DNA from: Rathayibacter sp. VKM Ac-2857
Lineage (GTDB): Bacteria; Actinomycetota; Actinomycetes; Actinomycetales; Microbacteriaceae
Assembly: GCF_013205025.1 (NCBI RefSeq)
Contig: NZ_JABMLE010000004.1
Location: forward strand, 608,543 to 672,542
Length of the DNA stretch: 64,000 nucleotides
Direction: 5' to 3'
In this document: one piece after another, positions 15,620 through 23,374 of the stretch
Position numbering within the stretch: position 1 is the stretch's first letter
Layout of the letters: each line of letters begins with the position of its first letter
Notes under the pieces: generated by a model
What the model was told of the DNA's origin: nothing
Database searches by the model: none
What the model saw: the letters and a program-made list of their open reading frames with translations, nothing else
Made by a program: the position numbers and the translations under genes

Positions 15620-16498
15620 TCAGGCCGACAGCAGCACGATCCCGGCGACGACGACCAGCGAGGCCGCGATGCGGCGCACCGCCGAGCCCTCCCGGAGCAC
15701 CAGAGCGCCGAACACCGAGACGAGCACGACGCTCACCTCGCGCAGCGGCGCGATGAGGGCGACGGGCGCGAGGGTGATCGCCTGCAGCACGAGGATGTAC
15801 GACAGCGGCGACAGCACGCCGAAGGCGAGCACGCGCGGCCAGTGCGCGGCGAGGACGGGGGCCAGCTCCGCGAGGCGCCGACGCAGCGGCACGAGGTAGA
15901 GCACCACCTCGAGCAGGGTGCAGCCGACCATGAAGGCGACGGGCGACAGACCCCAGGTCCGCAGGGCGTGCGCGTCCCAGATCGTGTAGACCGCGATGGC
16001 GACCCCGGTGAGGGCGCCGAAGAGGATGCTCGGATCCACCCGCCGGCGCGACCGCGGCTCGGTCACCGGCGGCCGGTCGAGCAGCCCGGTCGCGACCACG
16101 CCGATCACGACGACGGCGACGCCGAGGACCGCGAGCAGCGGGATCCGCTCGCCGAGCAGCAGCACCGCGAGCCCCGCGCTGAGGGCGGGCCCGGTCCCCC
16201 GCGCGGTGGCGTACACGGTCGACAGCCGGCCGCGCGCGTAGCCGTGCTGCAGCACGACCATGTAGCCCAGGTGCAGCACTCCCGAGAGGCCCGCGCCGAT
16301 CAGCAGCCCCCTGAGCACGTCCGGGCCGGAGCCGAGCCCGCCGGTGAAGGGGATCACCGGCACCCAGAGCACGGTGCTCGCGACCGCGCCCCACCAGAGG
16401 AACGGCAGGCCGAGACCGCTGACGCGGTGCGCGACGATGTTCCACGCCGCGTGGCAGACCGCCGCCGACAGCACCAGGACGAGGACGAAGGTAGACAT
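15620..16498 (-). CDS. EamA/DMT family transporter, 10 membrane helices
   Basis: A 292-aa drug/metabolite-type transporter with two EamA repeats of five helices each (about 1-140 and 150-292). Diagnostic segments are FVLVLVLSAAVCHAAWNIVA at the start, VYATARGTGPALSAGLAVLL at the end of helix 4, and ITLAPVALIAPLREVSVVLV in the second repeat. No substrate can be inferred. It converges on the GntR gene with a 27-base gap and is monocistronic. The start codon has a minus-strand TACCGT -10 seven bases upstream. Confidence 0.9.
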   Translation of the reverse strand: MSTFVLVLVLSAAVCHAAWNIVAHRVSGLGLPFLWWGAVASTVLWVPVIPFTGGLGSGPDVLRGLLIGAGLSGVLHLGYMVVLQHGYARGRLSTVYATARGTGPALSAGLAVLLLGERIPLLAVLGVAVVVIGVVATGLLDRPPVTEPRSRRRVDPSILFGALTGVAIAVYTIWDAHALRTWGLSPVAFMVGCTLLEVVLYLVPLRRRLAELAPVLAAHWPRVLAFGVLSPLSYILVLQAITLAPVALIAPLREVSVVLVSVFGALVLREGSAVRRIAASLVVVAGIVLLSA

Positions 16499-16505
16499 CT
16501 CGGGA

Positions 16506-16511
16506 ACGGTA
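16506..16511 (-). promoter_or_regulatory. -10 hexamer TACCGT of the EamA gene
   Basis: Minus-strand TACCGT, 7 bases before the start codon at 16498: leaderless spacing. Confidence 0.5.
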
Positions 16512-16808
16512 GCGCACCCCGGGACGCCCGTCGTGGCGCGGTGCGATCATTCACCCGGGTCGCCGCCCCGACGGCCGGTGGTGTTCTCAGGGGTGAACAG
16601 GTCCTGAACGTGTCTTCCGGAGTGATGCCGGTCCCGTCAGAGAGGTACCGATCTCGGCCTCGCGGCCGTGTGCGCGGTCGCCTCCGCGCTCCACTCCCCC
16701 GTCTGGAGTGAGGACGTCCCCGACCACCCGCGCGCTCGGCGCCGTCCCGGCCGAGGCGCGCGGAAGGGGTGCCCCGGCAGGGAGTCCCGGGCGCCGGGCG
16801 AGCGCTCG
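16512..16808. other. Intergenic region without a recognisable gene
   Basis: About 300 bases between the divergent EamA and acetyltransferase genes. No repeat module of the window's family and no frame with a credible start is present. It should contain the upstream parts of both promoters. Confidence 0.6.
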
Positions 16809-16814
16809 TAGCCT
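16809..16814 (+). promoter_or_regulatory. -10 hexamer TAGCCT of the acetyltransferase gene
   Basis: TAGCCT followed by a leader of about 20 bases that carries the ribosome binding site GAGAGGA before ATG 16842. Confidence 0.45.
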
Positions 16815-16841
16815 GGTCGCTCCCGACGAGAGGACGACGAC

Positions 16842-17486
16842 ATGGAACACGGCAGGGTCGACGGCAGGAAAGACGACAGGGACACGGACACCGGTCCGGA
16901 CCTCGACGACCTGCTCGCCGCGCTCGACGCGCAGGAGACCATCGAGAGCGGCTCTCCGCTGCATGCGGTCATGCACGCCGCGAGTCAGGAGGCGCTGCGC
17001 ATCACCGCCGAGCTGAACGGCGGCTACCACGCTCCCGAGCGGGTGCGCGAGCTGCTCGCGGAGCTGACCGGCCGGCCCGTCGACGAGTCGGTGACGCTCT
17101 TCCCGCCGCTCCGCGCCGACTTCGGCCGGAACCTCCGGCTCGGCGCCCGGGTCTTCCTCAACTCGGGCTGCGCCTTCCAGGACCAGGGCGGCGTCACGAT
17201 CGGTGACGACTGCCTCGTCGGGCACGACGTCGTCTTCGCGACGCTGAACCACGGGCTCGACCCGGCTCACCGGGGCGACCTGCATCCCGGGCGGATCGTC
17301 GTCGGCTCCAACGTCTGGATCGGCGCGAACGCGACGCTGCTGCCCGGCGTCACGATCGGCGACGACGCGGTGATCGCCGCGGGCGCGGTGGTGACGAAGG
17401 ACGTCCCGTCGGGGGCCGTCGTCGTCGGTGCTCCCGCCCGCGTCGTGCGGAACGTGCGCGCGACCGGCGCGGACGCGACTCCCTGA
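16842..17486 (+). CDS. Sugar O-acetyltransferase (maltose/galactoside acetyltransferase family)
   Basis: A 214-aa left-handed beta-helix acetyltransferase using acetyl-CoA. The maltose-acetyltransferase N-terminal domain (~35-90: SPLHAVMHAASQEALRITAELNGGYH) precedes the hexapeptide repeats (IGDDCLVGHDVVFAT, IVVGSNVWIGANATLLPG, VTIGDDAVIAAGAVVTKD, VVVGAPARVV). The catalytic His is in ATLNHGLDP, equivalent to the NH motif of LacA. The acidic 35-residue N-terminal extension is unusual. It has its own promoter and converges on the LCP gene 12 bases away, so there is no operon context for the acceptor sugar. Confidence 0.92.
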   Translation: MEHGRVDGRKDDRDTDTGPDLDDLLAALDAQETIESGSPLHAVMHAASQEALRITAELNGGYHAPERVRELLAELTGRPVDESVTLFPPLRADFGRNLRLGARVFLNSGCAFQDQGGVTIGDDCLVGHDVVFATLNHGLDPAHRGDLHPGRIVVGSNVWIGANATLLPGVTIGDDAVIAAGAVVTKDVPSGAVVVGAPARVVRNVRATGADATP

Positions 17487-17498
17487 CGGATCGCGGCG

Positions 17499-18710
17499 TC
17501 AGCCGGACGGGACGGCGCAGGTCTCCTCGGCGGCGGTCTGCCCGGCGGCGGCAAGGGGCTCCGGAGCGGGCTGGGAGGGAACGGGCTCGGCGGGAGCGGG
17601 GACCGCTGTGCCCGGATCGACCGGTGCCTCGGTCGGTGCGGCGGGCTGCTCCTCCGCGGGGGTCGACGCGAGCGTCACCGGCTCGTCGTTCAGCACGCGG
17701 GCCATCAGCTCGCCGCCGAGCACCGTGTCGGGGACGACCTTGCCGGGCCGGTCCGGGTCGTCCAGCGCCGGGTACTGCACGAACACCATCTGCGCGAGGT
17801 CGACGTCCTTGAGGGCCAGCGCGAGCGAGATCATCGTCGACGGGTTCGTCAGCGTCGTCGAGAGGTGCACGTTCGAGGACACCGCCTGCGCGAGTCCGTA
17901 GAGGGCCGGGACGTTCGACAGCGTGTCGGCCGAGCGGACCGTGCGCATCAGCGAGGCGAGGTACTGCTGCTGCGAGGAGATCCGGCTGAGGTCGCTCTCG
18001 TCGCCGACGCCGTGCCGGGTGCGGAGGAAGGCGAGCGCGGTCGCGCCCGAGACGGTGCTCGTGCCGGCGGGGAGGTCGAGCCCGGAGTCGGTGTCGCGGA
18101 TCGGCCCGGTGAGGCAGATCGGCACTCCCCCGACCGCGTTGCTCATCTCGATCACGCCGTTGAAGGAGACCCAGCCCGCGTACGGCACGGTCAGGCCGGT
18201 GAACTGCTGCACGGTGTCGTTGACGCAGGAGAGCCCGCCGTGCTCGAACGCGGAGTTGAGCGGGACGTCGGCCGTCGCCTCCGTGACCTCGCCCGTGTCC
18301 GGATCGGTGCAGGCCGGGCGGTCGAGGACGAGGTCGCGCGGGAAGCTGATCACCGTGGCGCTGCGGTGATCGGCGGAGACGTGCAGCAGGATCGTGACGT
18401 CGTTGAGCGTGGCGTCCCTGACCCCGAAGGCGTCGCCCTGCACCGCGTCGTTGTCGGTGCCGACGATGAGCACATCGAACCCGCCCTCGATCGCGCCGAG
18501 CTGCACCGCCTGCGGTTCCGCGGACGGCGCGACGCCCAGCTCGACCGCATTGCCGGCGACGTTGCTCGTGATGCTCGCCGTCGCGATCGCGACCAGGCAG
18601 GTGCCGCTCAGCGCGAGGACCCCGACGATCGCCGCCGCACCGAGGAGCAGACTCCGGAGTCCGGACCGCGGCCGGAGTCGTCCGTGCCGTGCGCCACCCG
18701 TCGTCGCCAT
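17499..18710 (-). CDS. LytR-CpsA-Psr (LCP) family cell-wall ligase
   Basis: A 403-aa LCP protein: short cytosolic N-terminus, one membrane helix (LLLGAAAIVGVLALSGTCLV), then the extracellular LCP domain with FDVLIVGTDND, VTILLHVSADHRSATVISFPRDL (the RD pair binding pyrophosphate), and ALAFLRTRHGVGDESDLSR. LCP enzymes transfer polyprenyl-phosphate-linked glycopolymers to peptidoglycan (arabinogalactan or teichoic-acid-like polymers). The last ~60 residues are a Pro/Ala/Glu-rich disordered tail ending in a Cys. ATG 18710 is chosen because it gives a normal N-terminus before the membrane helix; the open frame extends into the neighbouring promoter. Confidence 0.92.
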   Translation of the reverse strand: MATTGGARHGRLRPRSGLRSLLLGAAAIVGVLALSGTCLVAIATASITSNVAGNAVELGVAPSAEPQAVQLGAIEGGFDVLIVGTDNDAVQGDAFGVRDATLNDVTILLHVSADHRSATVISFPRDLVLDRPACTDPDTGEVTEATADVPLNSAFEHGGLSCVNDTVQQFTGLTVPYAGWVSFNGVIEMSNAVGGVPICLTGPIRDTDSGLDLPAGTSTVSGATALAFLRTRHGVGDESDLSRISSQQQYLASLMRTVRSADTLSNVPALYGLAQAVSSNVHLSTTLTNPSTMISLALALKDVDLAQMVFVQYPALDDPDRPGKVVPDTVLGGELMARVLNDEPVTLASTPAEEQPAAPTEAPVDPGTAVPAPAEPVPSQPAPEPLAAAGQTAAEETCAVPSG

Positions 18711-18808
18711 CCGTCCCCGCCACCCCCGCAGCTCGTTCCGCCGTCCGCGCGGCGCCCGGGCCAGTGTACGGAACCGCCTCGAACGGCGGCGGACGGCGTC
18801 GCGCCGGG

Positions 18809-18814
18809 TAGCCT
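18809..18814 (+). promoter_or_regulatory. -10 hexamer TAGCCT of the 123-aa membrane protein gene
   Basis: TAGCCT ends 6 bases before GTG 18821, leaderless spacing, fixing the start. Confidence 0.5.
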
Positions 18815-18820
18815 GCCCCA

Positions 18821-19192
18821 GTGACGACCACGACCGCAGCACTCGACCTCGGCTACGCCCGGCTCGCGGTGGGAGCCTGGGGTCTCGTGCACGCGGCGCT
18901 CGCCGCGGTCCTGGTGCCGTTCGTGCTCCTGCAGACCGCGTCGGCGATCGATCCGGCCATCGACGGCTGGAAGGACCTGCGCGTGCTGGCGCCCGCCGTG
19001 CAGTGGGCCGTGCTGGGGGCGTGGCTGCCCGTGCTGATCACGCCCGTCGTCGGGTTCGCCGTGGTCCGGCGGCTCGCGAGGCCGCTGCGCTGGTGGTGGG
19101 TGACGCCCGCGATCGGCGTGCTCGCGACGCTCGTCCTGCACTTCCTGCCGTACCTCTTCTTCACGGCCCCGGCGCCCACGATCGGCGGCTAG
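18821..19192 (+). CDS. Small membrane protein, 123 aa
   Basis: Three probable membrane helices: AVGAWGLVHAALAAVLVPFV, WAVLGAWLPVLITPVVGFAV and ITPAIGVLATLVLHFLPYLF-like near the C-terminus. No charged or catalytic motif stands out and I do not recognise a family. The GTG start is supported by the TAGCCT hexamer 6 bases upstream. The next gene, also a small membrane protein, follows after 62 bases but has its own -10 and ribosome binding site. Confidence 0.75.
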   Translation: MTTTTAALDLGYARLAVGAWGLVHAALAAVLVPFVLLQTASAIDPAIDGWKDLRVLAPAVQWAVLGAWLPVLITPVVGFAVVRRLARPLRWWWVTPAIGVLATLVLHFLPYLFFTAPAPTIGG

Positions 19193-19220
19193 CGGCACCG
19201 CTTGTCCCGCCGCCGCCCGG

Positions 19221-19226
19221 TACGCT
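19221..19226 (+). promoter_or_regulatory. -10 hexamer TACGCT before the 127-aa membrane protein gene
   Basis: TACGCT followed by a 28-base stretch containing GAGGGAGGCG, a strong ribosome binding site for GTG 19255. Confidence 0.45.
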
Positions 19227-19254
19227 CGTCAGCGGATCCTGAGGGAGGCGACCG

Positions 19255-19638
19255 GTGCTGGAGACGATCCTGGAGGCGCTCTCCCTCATCACGCTCCCGC
19301 TGGGGCTGCTCTTCCTGTTCGCGGCGTTCGTGGGGCTGCTGATCGACGGGCGGTGGTCGACGACGACCGCCTACCTCGAGGACGGGCCGCCCCGGGCGCT
19401 GCACTGGGTCACCCGCGCCGGCGAGGTCCGGTCGCGGCCGCTCACCGCCGACGATCCGCTGACGCCGGTCGGCTCGGACCAGCGCGAGGTCTACTACCGC
19501 GAGGAGGACCCGGAGCGGATCCGCCTGCACCGCCGCGCCGATCCGGTGCGCGCGCTGCGGCTGACCGGACTGATCCTGGTCGGCACCGGCGTCGTCTGCG
19601 GGATCGTCTCGACGGCATTGGCGATCCTCGGGAGCTGA
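19255..19638 (+). CDS. Small membrane protein, 127 aa
   Basis: Starts with a membrane helix (ALSLITLPLGLLFLFAAFVG), has a ~65-residue soluble loop with TTTAYLEDGPPRALHWVTR and REVYYREEDPERIRLH, and ends in a second helix (TGLILVGTGVVCGIVSTALA). Both termini would be on the same side. The strong GAGGGAGG site upstream supports the GTG start. Family not recognised. Confidence 0.75.
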   Translation: MLETILEALSLITLPLGLLFLFAAFVGLLIDGRWSTTTAYLEDGPPRALHWVTRAGEVRSRPLTADDPLTPVGSDQREVYYREEDPERIRLHRRADPVRALRLTGLILVGTGVVCGIVSTALAILGS

Positions 19639-19672
19639 CCCGCGACCAGCGCCGGGCTCAAACCTGCCGGGC

Positions 19673-19888
19673 TCAGGCCTCCGGGCGCCGCTCGTCGTCG
19701 ATCGCGCGCCGGTGCGCCTCGTCCTCGCGGTCGAGGGCGGCGGCGCTCGACGGGGTGATGACTCCGGCCCGCCGCAGCGCGCTCGTCACCGCGGCGCGGA
19801 CGACGAAGAAGACCGCGACGAGGACGAGCGCGAACCAGAACAGGTTGATCAGGAGTCCGGTGAGCAGGGCTCCGAAGCTGGGTTCCAT
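19673..19888 (-). CDS. Small membrane protein, 71 aa
   Basis: A 71-aa protein with one long hydrophobic helix (LINLFWFALVLVAVFFVVRA) followed by a charged C-terminal tail (DREDEAHRRAIDDERR). ATG 19888 is preferred over the GTG at 19897 because the GTG lies inside the minus-strand TAGCGT -10 that sits 7 bases before the ATG. It converges on the 127-aa membrane protein gene. Function unknown. Confidence 0.65.
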   Translation of the reverse strand: MEPSFGALLTGLLINLFWFALVLVAVFFVVRAAVTSALRRAGVITPSSAAALDREDEAHRRAIDDERRPEA

Positions 19889-19895
19889 GCCCTCC

Positions 19896-19901
19896 ACGCT
19901 A
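19896..19901 (-). promoter_or_regulatory. -10 hexamer TAGCGT of the 71-aa membrane protein gene
   Basis: Minus-strand TAGCGT, 7 bases before ATG 19888, leaderless spacing. Confidence 0.5.
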
Positions 19902-19960
19902 ACCGCCGAGTCCGTCCTGAGCCGAGTCAGCCCACCCCTGAAGTCGCGGCGATCCGCCGA

Positions 19961-20019
19961 TCGACCCGTCGCGAACGGCTCCCTCGGCGCGTCGGCGAGA
20001 GCCGTTCGCGACGGATCGA
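19961..20019 (-). terminator. Very long perfect-stem hairpin after the sigma factor gene
   Basis: Arms 19961-19981 and 19999-20019 pair at 20 of 21 positions (core CGTCGCGAACGGCTC and its exact complement) around a 17-base loop. It begins 26 bases past the sigma gene's stop on the minus strand and ends 60 bases before the next gene's promoter. A terminator is the simplest reading; the stem is longer than needed. Confidence 0.55.
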
Positions 20020-20045
20020 CCGCCCGCGGGGAGCGCTTCGAAGCC

Positions 20046-20648
20046 TCAGCGCCAGTGCGCGAGCGTGGCCTCCATCAGCAGGCGTGCGCGGGAGAGCTGC
20101 CCGCGGACGACGGTGGCGCTGACGCCGAGCTCGGCGCCGATGTCGTCGTAGCTGCGCTGGTGGAGCTGGCGGAGCTCCCAGCAGCGGCGCTGGAGCTCGG
20201 GCATCCGGTCGAGCACGGCGCGGGCCTCGGTGACGAGCGCCGCCCGCTCCGACACCGCCGTGGGGCTGTGGTCGAGCGACTCCGGCAGGTCCTGCTCCAG
20301 CTCGGCACGGCTCTGGTGGTCGGTCGAGCGGAGGCGGTCGTAGCAGCGGCGGCGCACGGTGGTGAGCAGCCAGCCGACGATGGTCTCGCCGTCGATCACG
20401 CTGTCCATGTGCGTCCACGCGGCGAGGAACGTCTCCTGCACCACGTCGTCCACCTCGTTCGAGGCCCGCAGGATCCGGAGCGCGGTCGCGCGCAGCAGTG
20501 AGGTGTGCCGGCGGACGATCTCGGCGAAGGCGCGGTCGTCGCCCGAGGCGGAGCGGATGACGAGCAGCCGGTCCGAGTCGGTCGGGAGCAGCGGCAGCGC
20601 CGGGGCGGCGACGGTGCGTGAGCGAGGGGCGAGGGTGGTGGCGAGCAT
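20046..20648 (-). CDS. ECF-type RNA polymerase sigma factor
   Basis: A 200-aa group-4-like sigma factor. Region 2 is FAEIVRRHTSLLRATALRIL and DDVVQETFLAAWTHM (core binding and -10 recognition); region 4 is LQRRCWELRQLHQRSYDDIG followed by ELGVSATVVRGQLSRARL (-35 recognition HTH). No anti-sigma gene or zinc-binding HxxxCxxC protein sits beside it, which is unusual for an ECF. A CGGAG site precedes ATG 20648. Divergent from a 39-aa frame and the ThrE exporter gene. Regulon unknown. Confidence 0.9.
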   Translation of the reverse strand: MLATTLAPRSRTVAAPALPLLPTDSDRLLVIRSASGDDRAFAEIVRRHTSLLRATALRILRASNEVDDVVQETFLAAWTHMDSVIDGETIVGWLLTTVRRRCYDRLRSTDHQSRAELEQDLPESLDHSPTAVSERAALVTEARAVLDRMPELQRRCWELRQLHQRSYDDIGAELGVSATVVRGQLSRARLLMEATLAHWR

Positions 20649-20670
20649 GCGGGCTCCGGTCGTGAAGTTG

Positions 20671-20790
20671 ATGTGTATGCATCATTCGGAGCAGACCTGG
20701 GAACAGATGGCGGAGGAGGCCGCCCTGGCGGGACGTGACGGCCCCGGCGTCGCGTACCGGGACATCCGGGACGAGGTGGTGCCCTGGTGA
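20671..20790 (+). CDS. Possible 39-aa protein divergent from the sigma gene
   Basis: A frame starting MCMHHSEQTWEQMAEEA and ending YRDIRDEVVPW, 22 bases from the sigma gene start on the other strand and stopping 25 bases before the ThrE exporter start. The high acidic and Trp content and GC-rich third positions are compatible with coding, but there is no clear ribosome binding site, and its length allows chance occurrence. Listed as a candidate only. Confidence 0.3.
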   Translation: MCMHHSEQTWEQMAEEAALAGRDGPGVAYRDIRDEVVPW

Positions 20791-20803
20791 CGGTGGTCTT
20801 CTC

Positions 20804-20809
20804 TACGCT
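20804..20809 (+). promoter_or_regulatory. -10 hexamer TACGCT of the ThrE-type gene
   Basis: TACGCT ends 6 bases before GTG 20816, choosing it over the adjacent GTG 20813 and the upstream open frame. Confidence 0.5.
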
Positions 20810-20815
20810 CGGGTG

Positions 20816-22420
20816 GTGCGCCCTCCTCGTCCCCACCAGCAGCGTCCCCGCCGGCCGCGGCTCCTCCGGCAGCTCGCCGGCACGCTGAGCGGCCAGCGTC
20901 CTGCCGCCCCGGTCAGCCGGCGCTCGCAGCGTGCCGTCCTCGCCGAGCAGACCGTGCGCGGGGTGCTCGAGCTGGCGGTGCGGCTCGGCGAGACCCTGCT
21001 CTCGCTGGGCTCCGCGGCCGCCGAGGTCACCGAGACCATCGAGCGGGTCTGCCGGGCTTACGGCATCGAGGTCCAGGTCGACCTCACCTTCACCTCGATC
21101 CTGGTCGTGCACGACGGGAGCGAGGATTCCCCCAGCGTCAGCGTGCTGCGCGTCGTCGCCTCGCGCAGTGCCGACTACGAGCGGCTCGCCCGGGTGACGG
21201 CGCTGGTCACCGCGATCACCGACGGCTCCCCCGAGGTGCGCGTCGCCGACACCGTCGACTCGACGGCCGCGCGCGACGAGGCCCGGCAGCAGTTCGAGGA
21301 CGCGCACGAGCGGCTCGACGCGATCCTCGTCCAGCCGCACCGCTACCGGCGGAGCGTCGTCACGCTCACCCTCGCCGTGATGGCCGCGGGCGTCGCGATC
21401 CTGCTCGGCGGCGGACCGCTGATCGTCCTCCTCGCCGCGCTCACGACCGCCGCGATCGACGGCGTCAACCAGCTGCTCGGCCGCTGGGGGCTGCCCGCCT
21501 TCTTCCAGCAGATCGCCGGAGCCGCGCTCGCGACGGGGGTCGCCGTGCTGCTGCTCGCGGTCGTGCCGCAGCTGCCGGTCGAGTTCGCCGTGCTGCCGCC
21601 CGCACTCGTGGTCGCCTCGGGCGTCGTCGTGCTGCTCGCCGGGCTCTCCTTCGTGGGAGCGGCGGACGACGCGATCAACGGCTTCCCGATCACGGCCGGC
21701 GGCCGGCTGCTCGAGGTCGGGCTGCTGACGCTCGGCATCGTCGTCGGCATCGCCGCCGTGCTCGACGGCGCGCGCACCCTCGGCGTCGAGCTGGTGCTGG
21801 TCGACTCCTACGCCCGGCCCTGGCCGGCGAGCGTGCAGGTGCTCGGTGCCGGCATCGCCGCCGGGGCCTGGGCACTCTCGTCGCACACTCCCCCGCGGCC
21901 GGCGCTCGTCGCCGCGCTCACCGGCGCGGGAGCATGGGTCGCCTCCGACGCGCTGAGCGGGCTGGGCGCCGCGCCGCTCCTGGCCAGCGCCGTGCCCGCG
22001 ATCGTGATCGGGCTGCTCGGCGAGACCCTGGCCGAGCGCTGGCGCGTGCCCGCCGTAGTGACCACCGCCTGCGGCATCGTGCCGCTGCTCCCCGGCCTCA
22101 CCCTCTACCGCGGCGTGCTCGACCTCACCTCCGGCCGCGGCCCCGAGGGCGGGATCGAGCTGCTGCTCCAGGCGGGCATGATCGCGATCGGGCTCGCGGG
22201 CGGCGTCACTCTCGGCCGGATCGCGTACCGCCGGCTGCGCACGCCGGTCGTCCGCGCGGTGGCGCCGGTCCGGGCGCGCCGCTCCCCGACTCCGGAGCAG
22301 GCGCCGACCGCGGAGGAGCCGCTCGCGCGGACGGGCACCATGCCGATCATCAGCACGATCGGCGTGACCGAGCCGACGGAGGACGACCTCGCCGGAGGGG
22401 CCGCGGCTCCGAAGGACTGA
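20816..22420 (+). CDS. ThrE-family threonine/serine exporter
   Basis: A 534-aa protein of the ThrE family (DUF1212 plus ThrE_2). The soluble N-terminal part holds the family pattern GETLLSLGSAAAEVTETIE and GIEVQVDLTFTSILV, followed by about ten membrane helices from residue ~175 (VVTLTLAVMAAGVAILLGGG, LPPALVVASGVVVLLAGLSF, AAPLLASAVPAIVIGLLGE). GIVPLLPGLTLYRGVLDL is typical of the C-terminal half. It exports threonine, serine or similar small metabolites by proton antiport in known homologues. The C-terminal ~60 residues are polar. Start fixed by the leaderless -10; 21 bases from the convergent MORN-type gene. Confidence 0.9.
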   Translation: MRPPRPHQQRPRRPRLLRQLAGTLSGQRPAAPVSRRSQRAVLAEQTVRGVLELAVRLGETLLSLGSAAAEVTETIERVCRAYGIEVQVDLTFTSILVVHDGSEDSPSVSVLRVVASRSADYERLARVTALVTAITDGSPEVRVADTVDSTAARDEARQQFEDAHERLDAILVQPHRYRRSVVTLTLAVMAAGVAILLGGGPLIVLLAALTTAAIDGVNQLLGRWGLPAFFQQIAGAALATGVAVLLLAVVPQLPVEFAVLPPALVVASGVVVLLAGLSFVGAADDAINGFPITAGGRLLEVGLLTLGIVVGIAAVLDGARTLGVELVLVDSYARPWPASVQVLGAGIAAGAWALSSHTPPRPALVAALTGAGAWVASDALSGLGAAPLLASAVPAIVIGLLGETLAERWRVPAVVTTACGIVPLLPGLTLYRGVLDLTSGRGPEGGIELLLQAGMIAIGLAGGVTLGRIAYRRLRTPVVRAVAPVRARRSPTPEQAPTAEEPLARTGTMPIISTIGVTEPTEDDLAGGAAAPKD

Positions 22421-22440
22421 GGGCGGGCGGGTCGCGGGCG

Positions 22441-22659
22441 TCAGTCGCCGAAGCGGGTCTCCTTGTGCGGTGCGCCGGAGCGGTCGTAGGTCGTCCAGAC
22501 TCCGACCTGGCGCCCGCGGTCGAACGACCCGCTGCGCATCGGCGTGCCGTCCAGGCGGAACCACTCCCAGTACCCGTGCATCTCGCCGTCGAGCACGGCG
22601 CCGCGGGCGCGCAGGGAGCCGTCCCGGTGCAGGACCTCCTGCGGTTCGGGATACGTCAT
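22441..22659 (-). CDS. Small MORN-type repeat protein, 72 aa
   Basis: The 72-aa product contains MORN_2-like repeats: DGSLRARGAVLDGEMHGYWE, then RLDGTPMRSGSFDRGRQVG, then VWTTYDRSGAP. Such beta-hairpin repeats also occur in proteins annotated as YwqK-family antitoxins, but no toxin gene is adjacent, so a toxin-antitoxin role is not supported here. ATG 22659 has GAGAGGCAGCAGAG upstream. The longer frame to 22818 crosses the divergent promoter and is not used. Confidence 0.75.
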   Translation of the reverse strand: MTYPEPQEVLHRDGSLRARGAVLDGEMHGYWEWFRLDGTPMRSGSFDRGRQVGVWTTYDRSGAPHKETRFGD

Positions 22660-22771
22660 CTCTGCTGCCTCTCGTCGCGTCGCACGCCGCATCGTCGCAC
22701 GCCGCGGCGTCGCATGCAGGGGCAGCCATCGGGCGGACGGTGCTCTCGGCCGGGTCGGCTTGGATGGAGGG

Positions 22772-23374
22772 GTGAACACGCTCATCGTCGCCGCCCACCC
22801 CGACCAGGACTCGCTCACCCTCGCCCTCGCCCGGCGGCTCGCGGAGGAGCTGGCGCCGGCCGAGGTCGCCGACCTCGCCGCCGAGGGGTTCGACCCGCGG
22901 TTCGGCCCGGCCGACCGGCACAGCTACCGCGTCGCCGGCGAGTACCCGGCGGACGTCGCGCGCGAGCAGCGCCGCCTCGACGCCGCCGAGCACCTGGTGC
23001 TCGTCTTCCCCGTCTACTGGTGGTCGACGCCGGCGCTGCTGAAGGGCTGGATCGACCGCGTCTTCGTCAACGGCTGGGCCTTCGAGATCGACGCGGCCGA
23101 CGGGATGCGCCGCAAGCTCGGCCGACTGACCGTCCACCTCGTGCCGATCGCCGGCGACGGTGCCGGGGTGTACGAGCGGCACGGCTACGAGCTGGCTCTG
23201 CGCACCCAGATCGAGCACGGCGTCGTCGACTACTGCGGCGCCGTGCGCGGCGCGACCGCCTTCGTGCACGACTCCGAGCAGGAGGACGCCGCCGCCCGCG
23301 CGGCGAGCGTCGACCGCGCCGTGGCGGCCGTCGTCGCGGCGGTCCGCGGTCGGGCCCCCCTGCCGGTCGAGTAG
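22772..23374 (+). CDS. Flavodoxin-fold NAD(P)H dehydrogenase (quinone) family protein
   Basis: A 200-aa flavodoxin-like oxidoreductase. TLIVAAHPDQDSLTLALARR is the FMN phosphate loop, LVLVFPVYWWSTPALLKGWI and DRVFVNGWAF the second flavin loop and dimer region of the KefF/MdaB/NQO1-like family. It should carry FMN or FAD and reduce quinones with NAD(P)H. The final residues LPVE and the TAG stop come from a repeat unit (GTCGAGTAG) that has replaced or fused with the original 3' end, so the true ancestral C-terminus may be lost. GTG 22772 is preceded by GGAGG. Confidence 0.9.
   Translation: MNTLIVAAHPDQDSLTLALARRLAEELAPAEVADLAAEGFDPRFGPADRHSYRVAGEYPADVAREQRRLDAAEHLVLVFPVYWWSTPALLKGWIDRVFVNGWAFEIDAADGMRRKLGRLTVHLVPIAGDGAGVYERHGYELALRTQIEHGVVDYCGAVRGATAFVHDSEQEDAAARAASVDRAVAAVVAAVRGRAPLPVE

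Noticed and set aside
22441..22659. MORN-type protein as antitoxin of a toxin-antitoxin pair
   Set aside because: No toxin-like gene lies beside it; the resemblance to YwqK-type antitoxins reflects only the repeat fold.
20396..23269. Very long open frame (957 codons) on the minus strand over the ThrE and flavodoxin genes
   Set aside because: It is antisense to two well-recognised genes and to repeats; in very GC-rich DNA the opposite strand of a gene stays open by chance. Its composition (Arg, Gly, Ala, His runs) is not protein-like.
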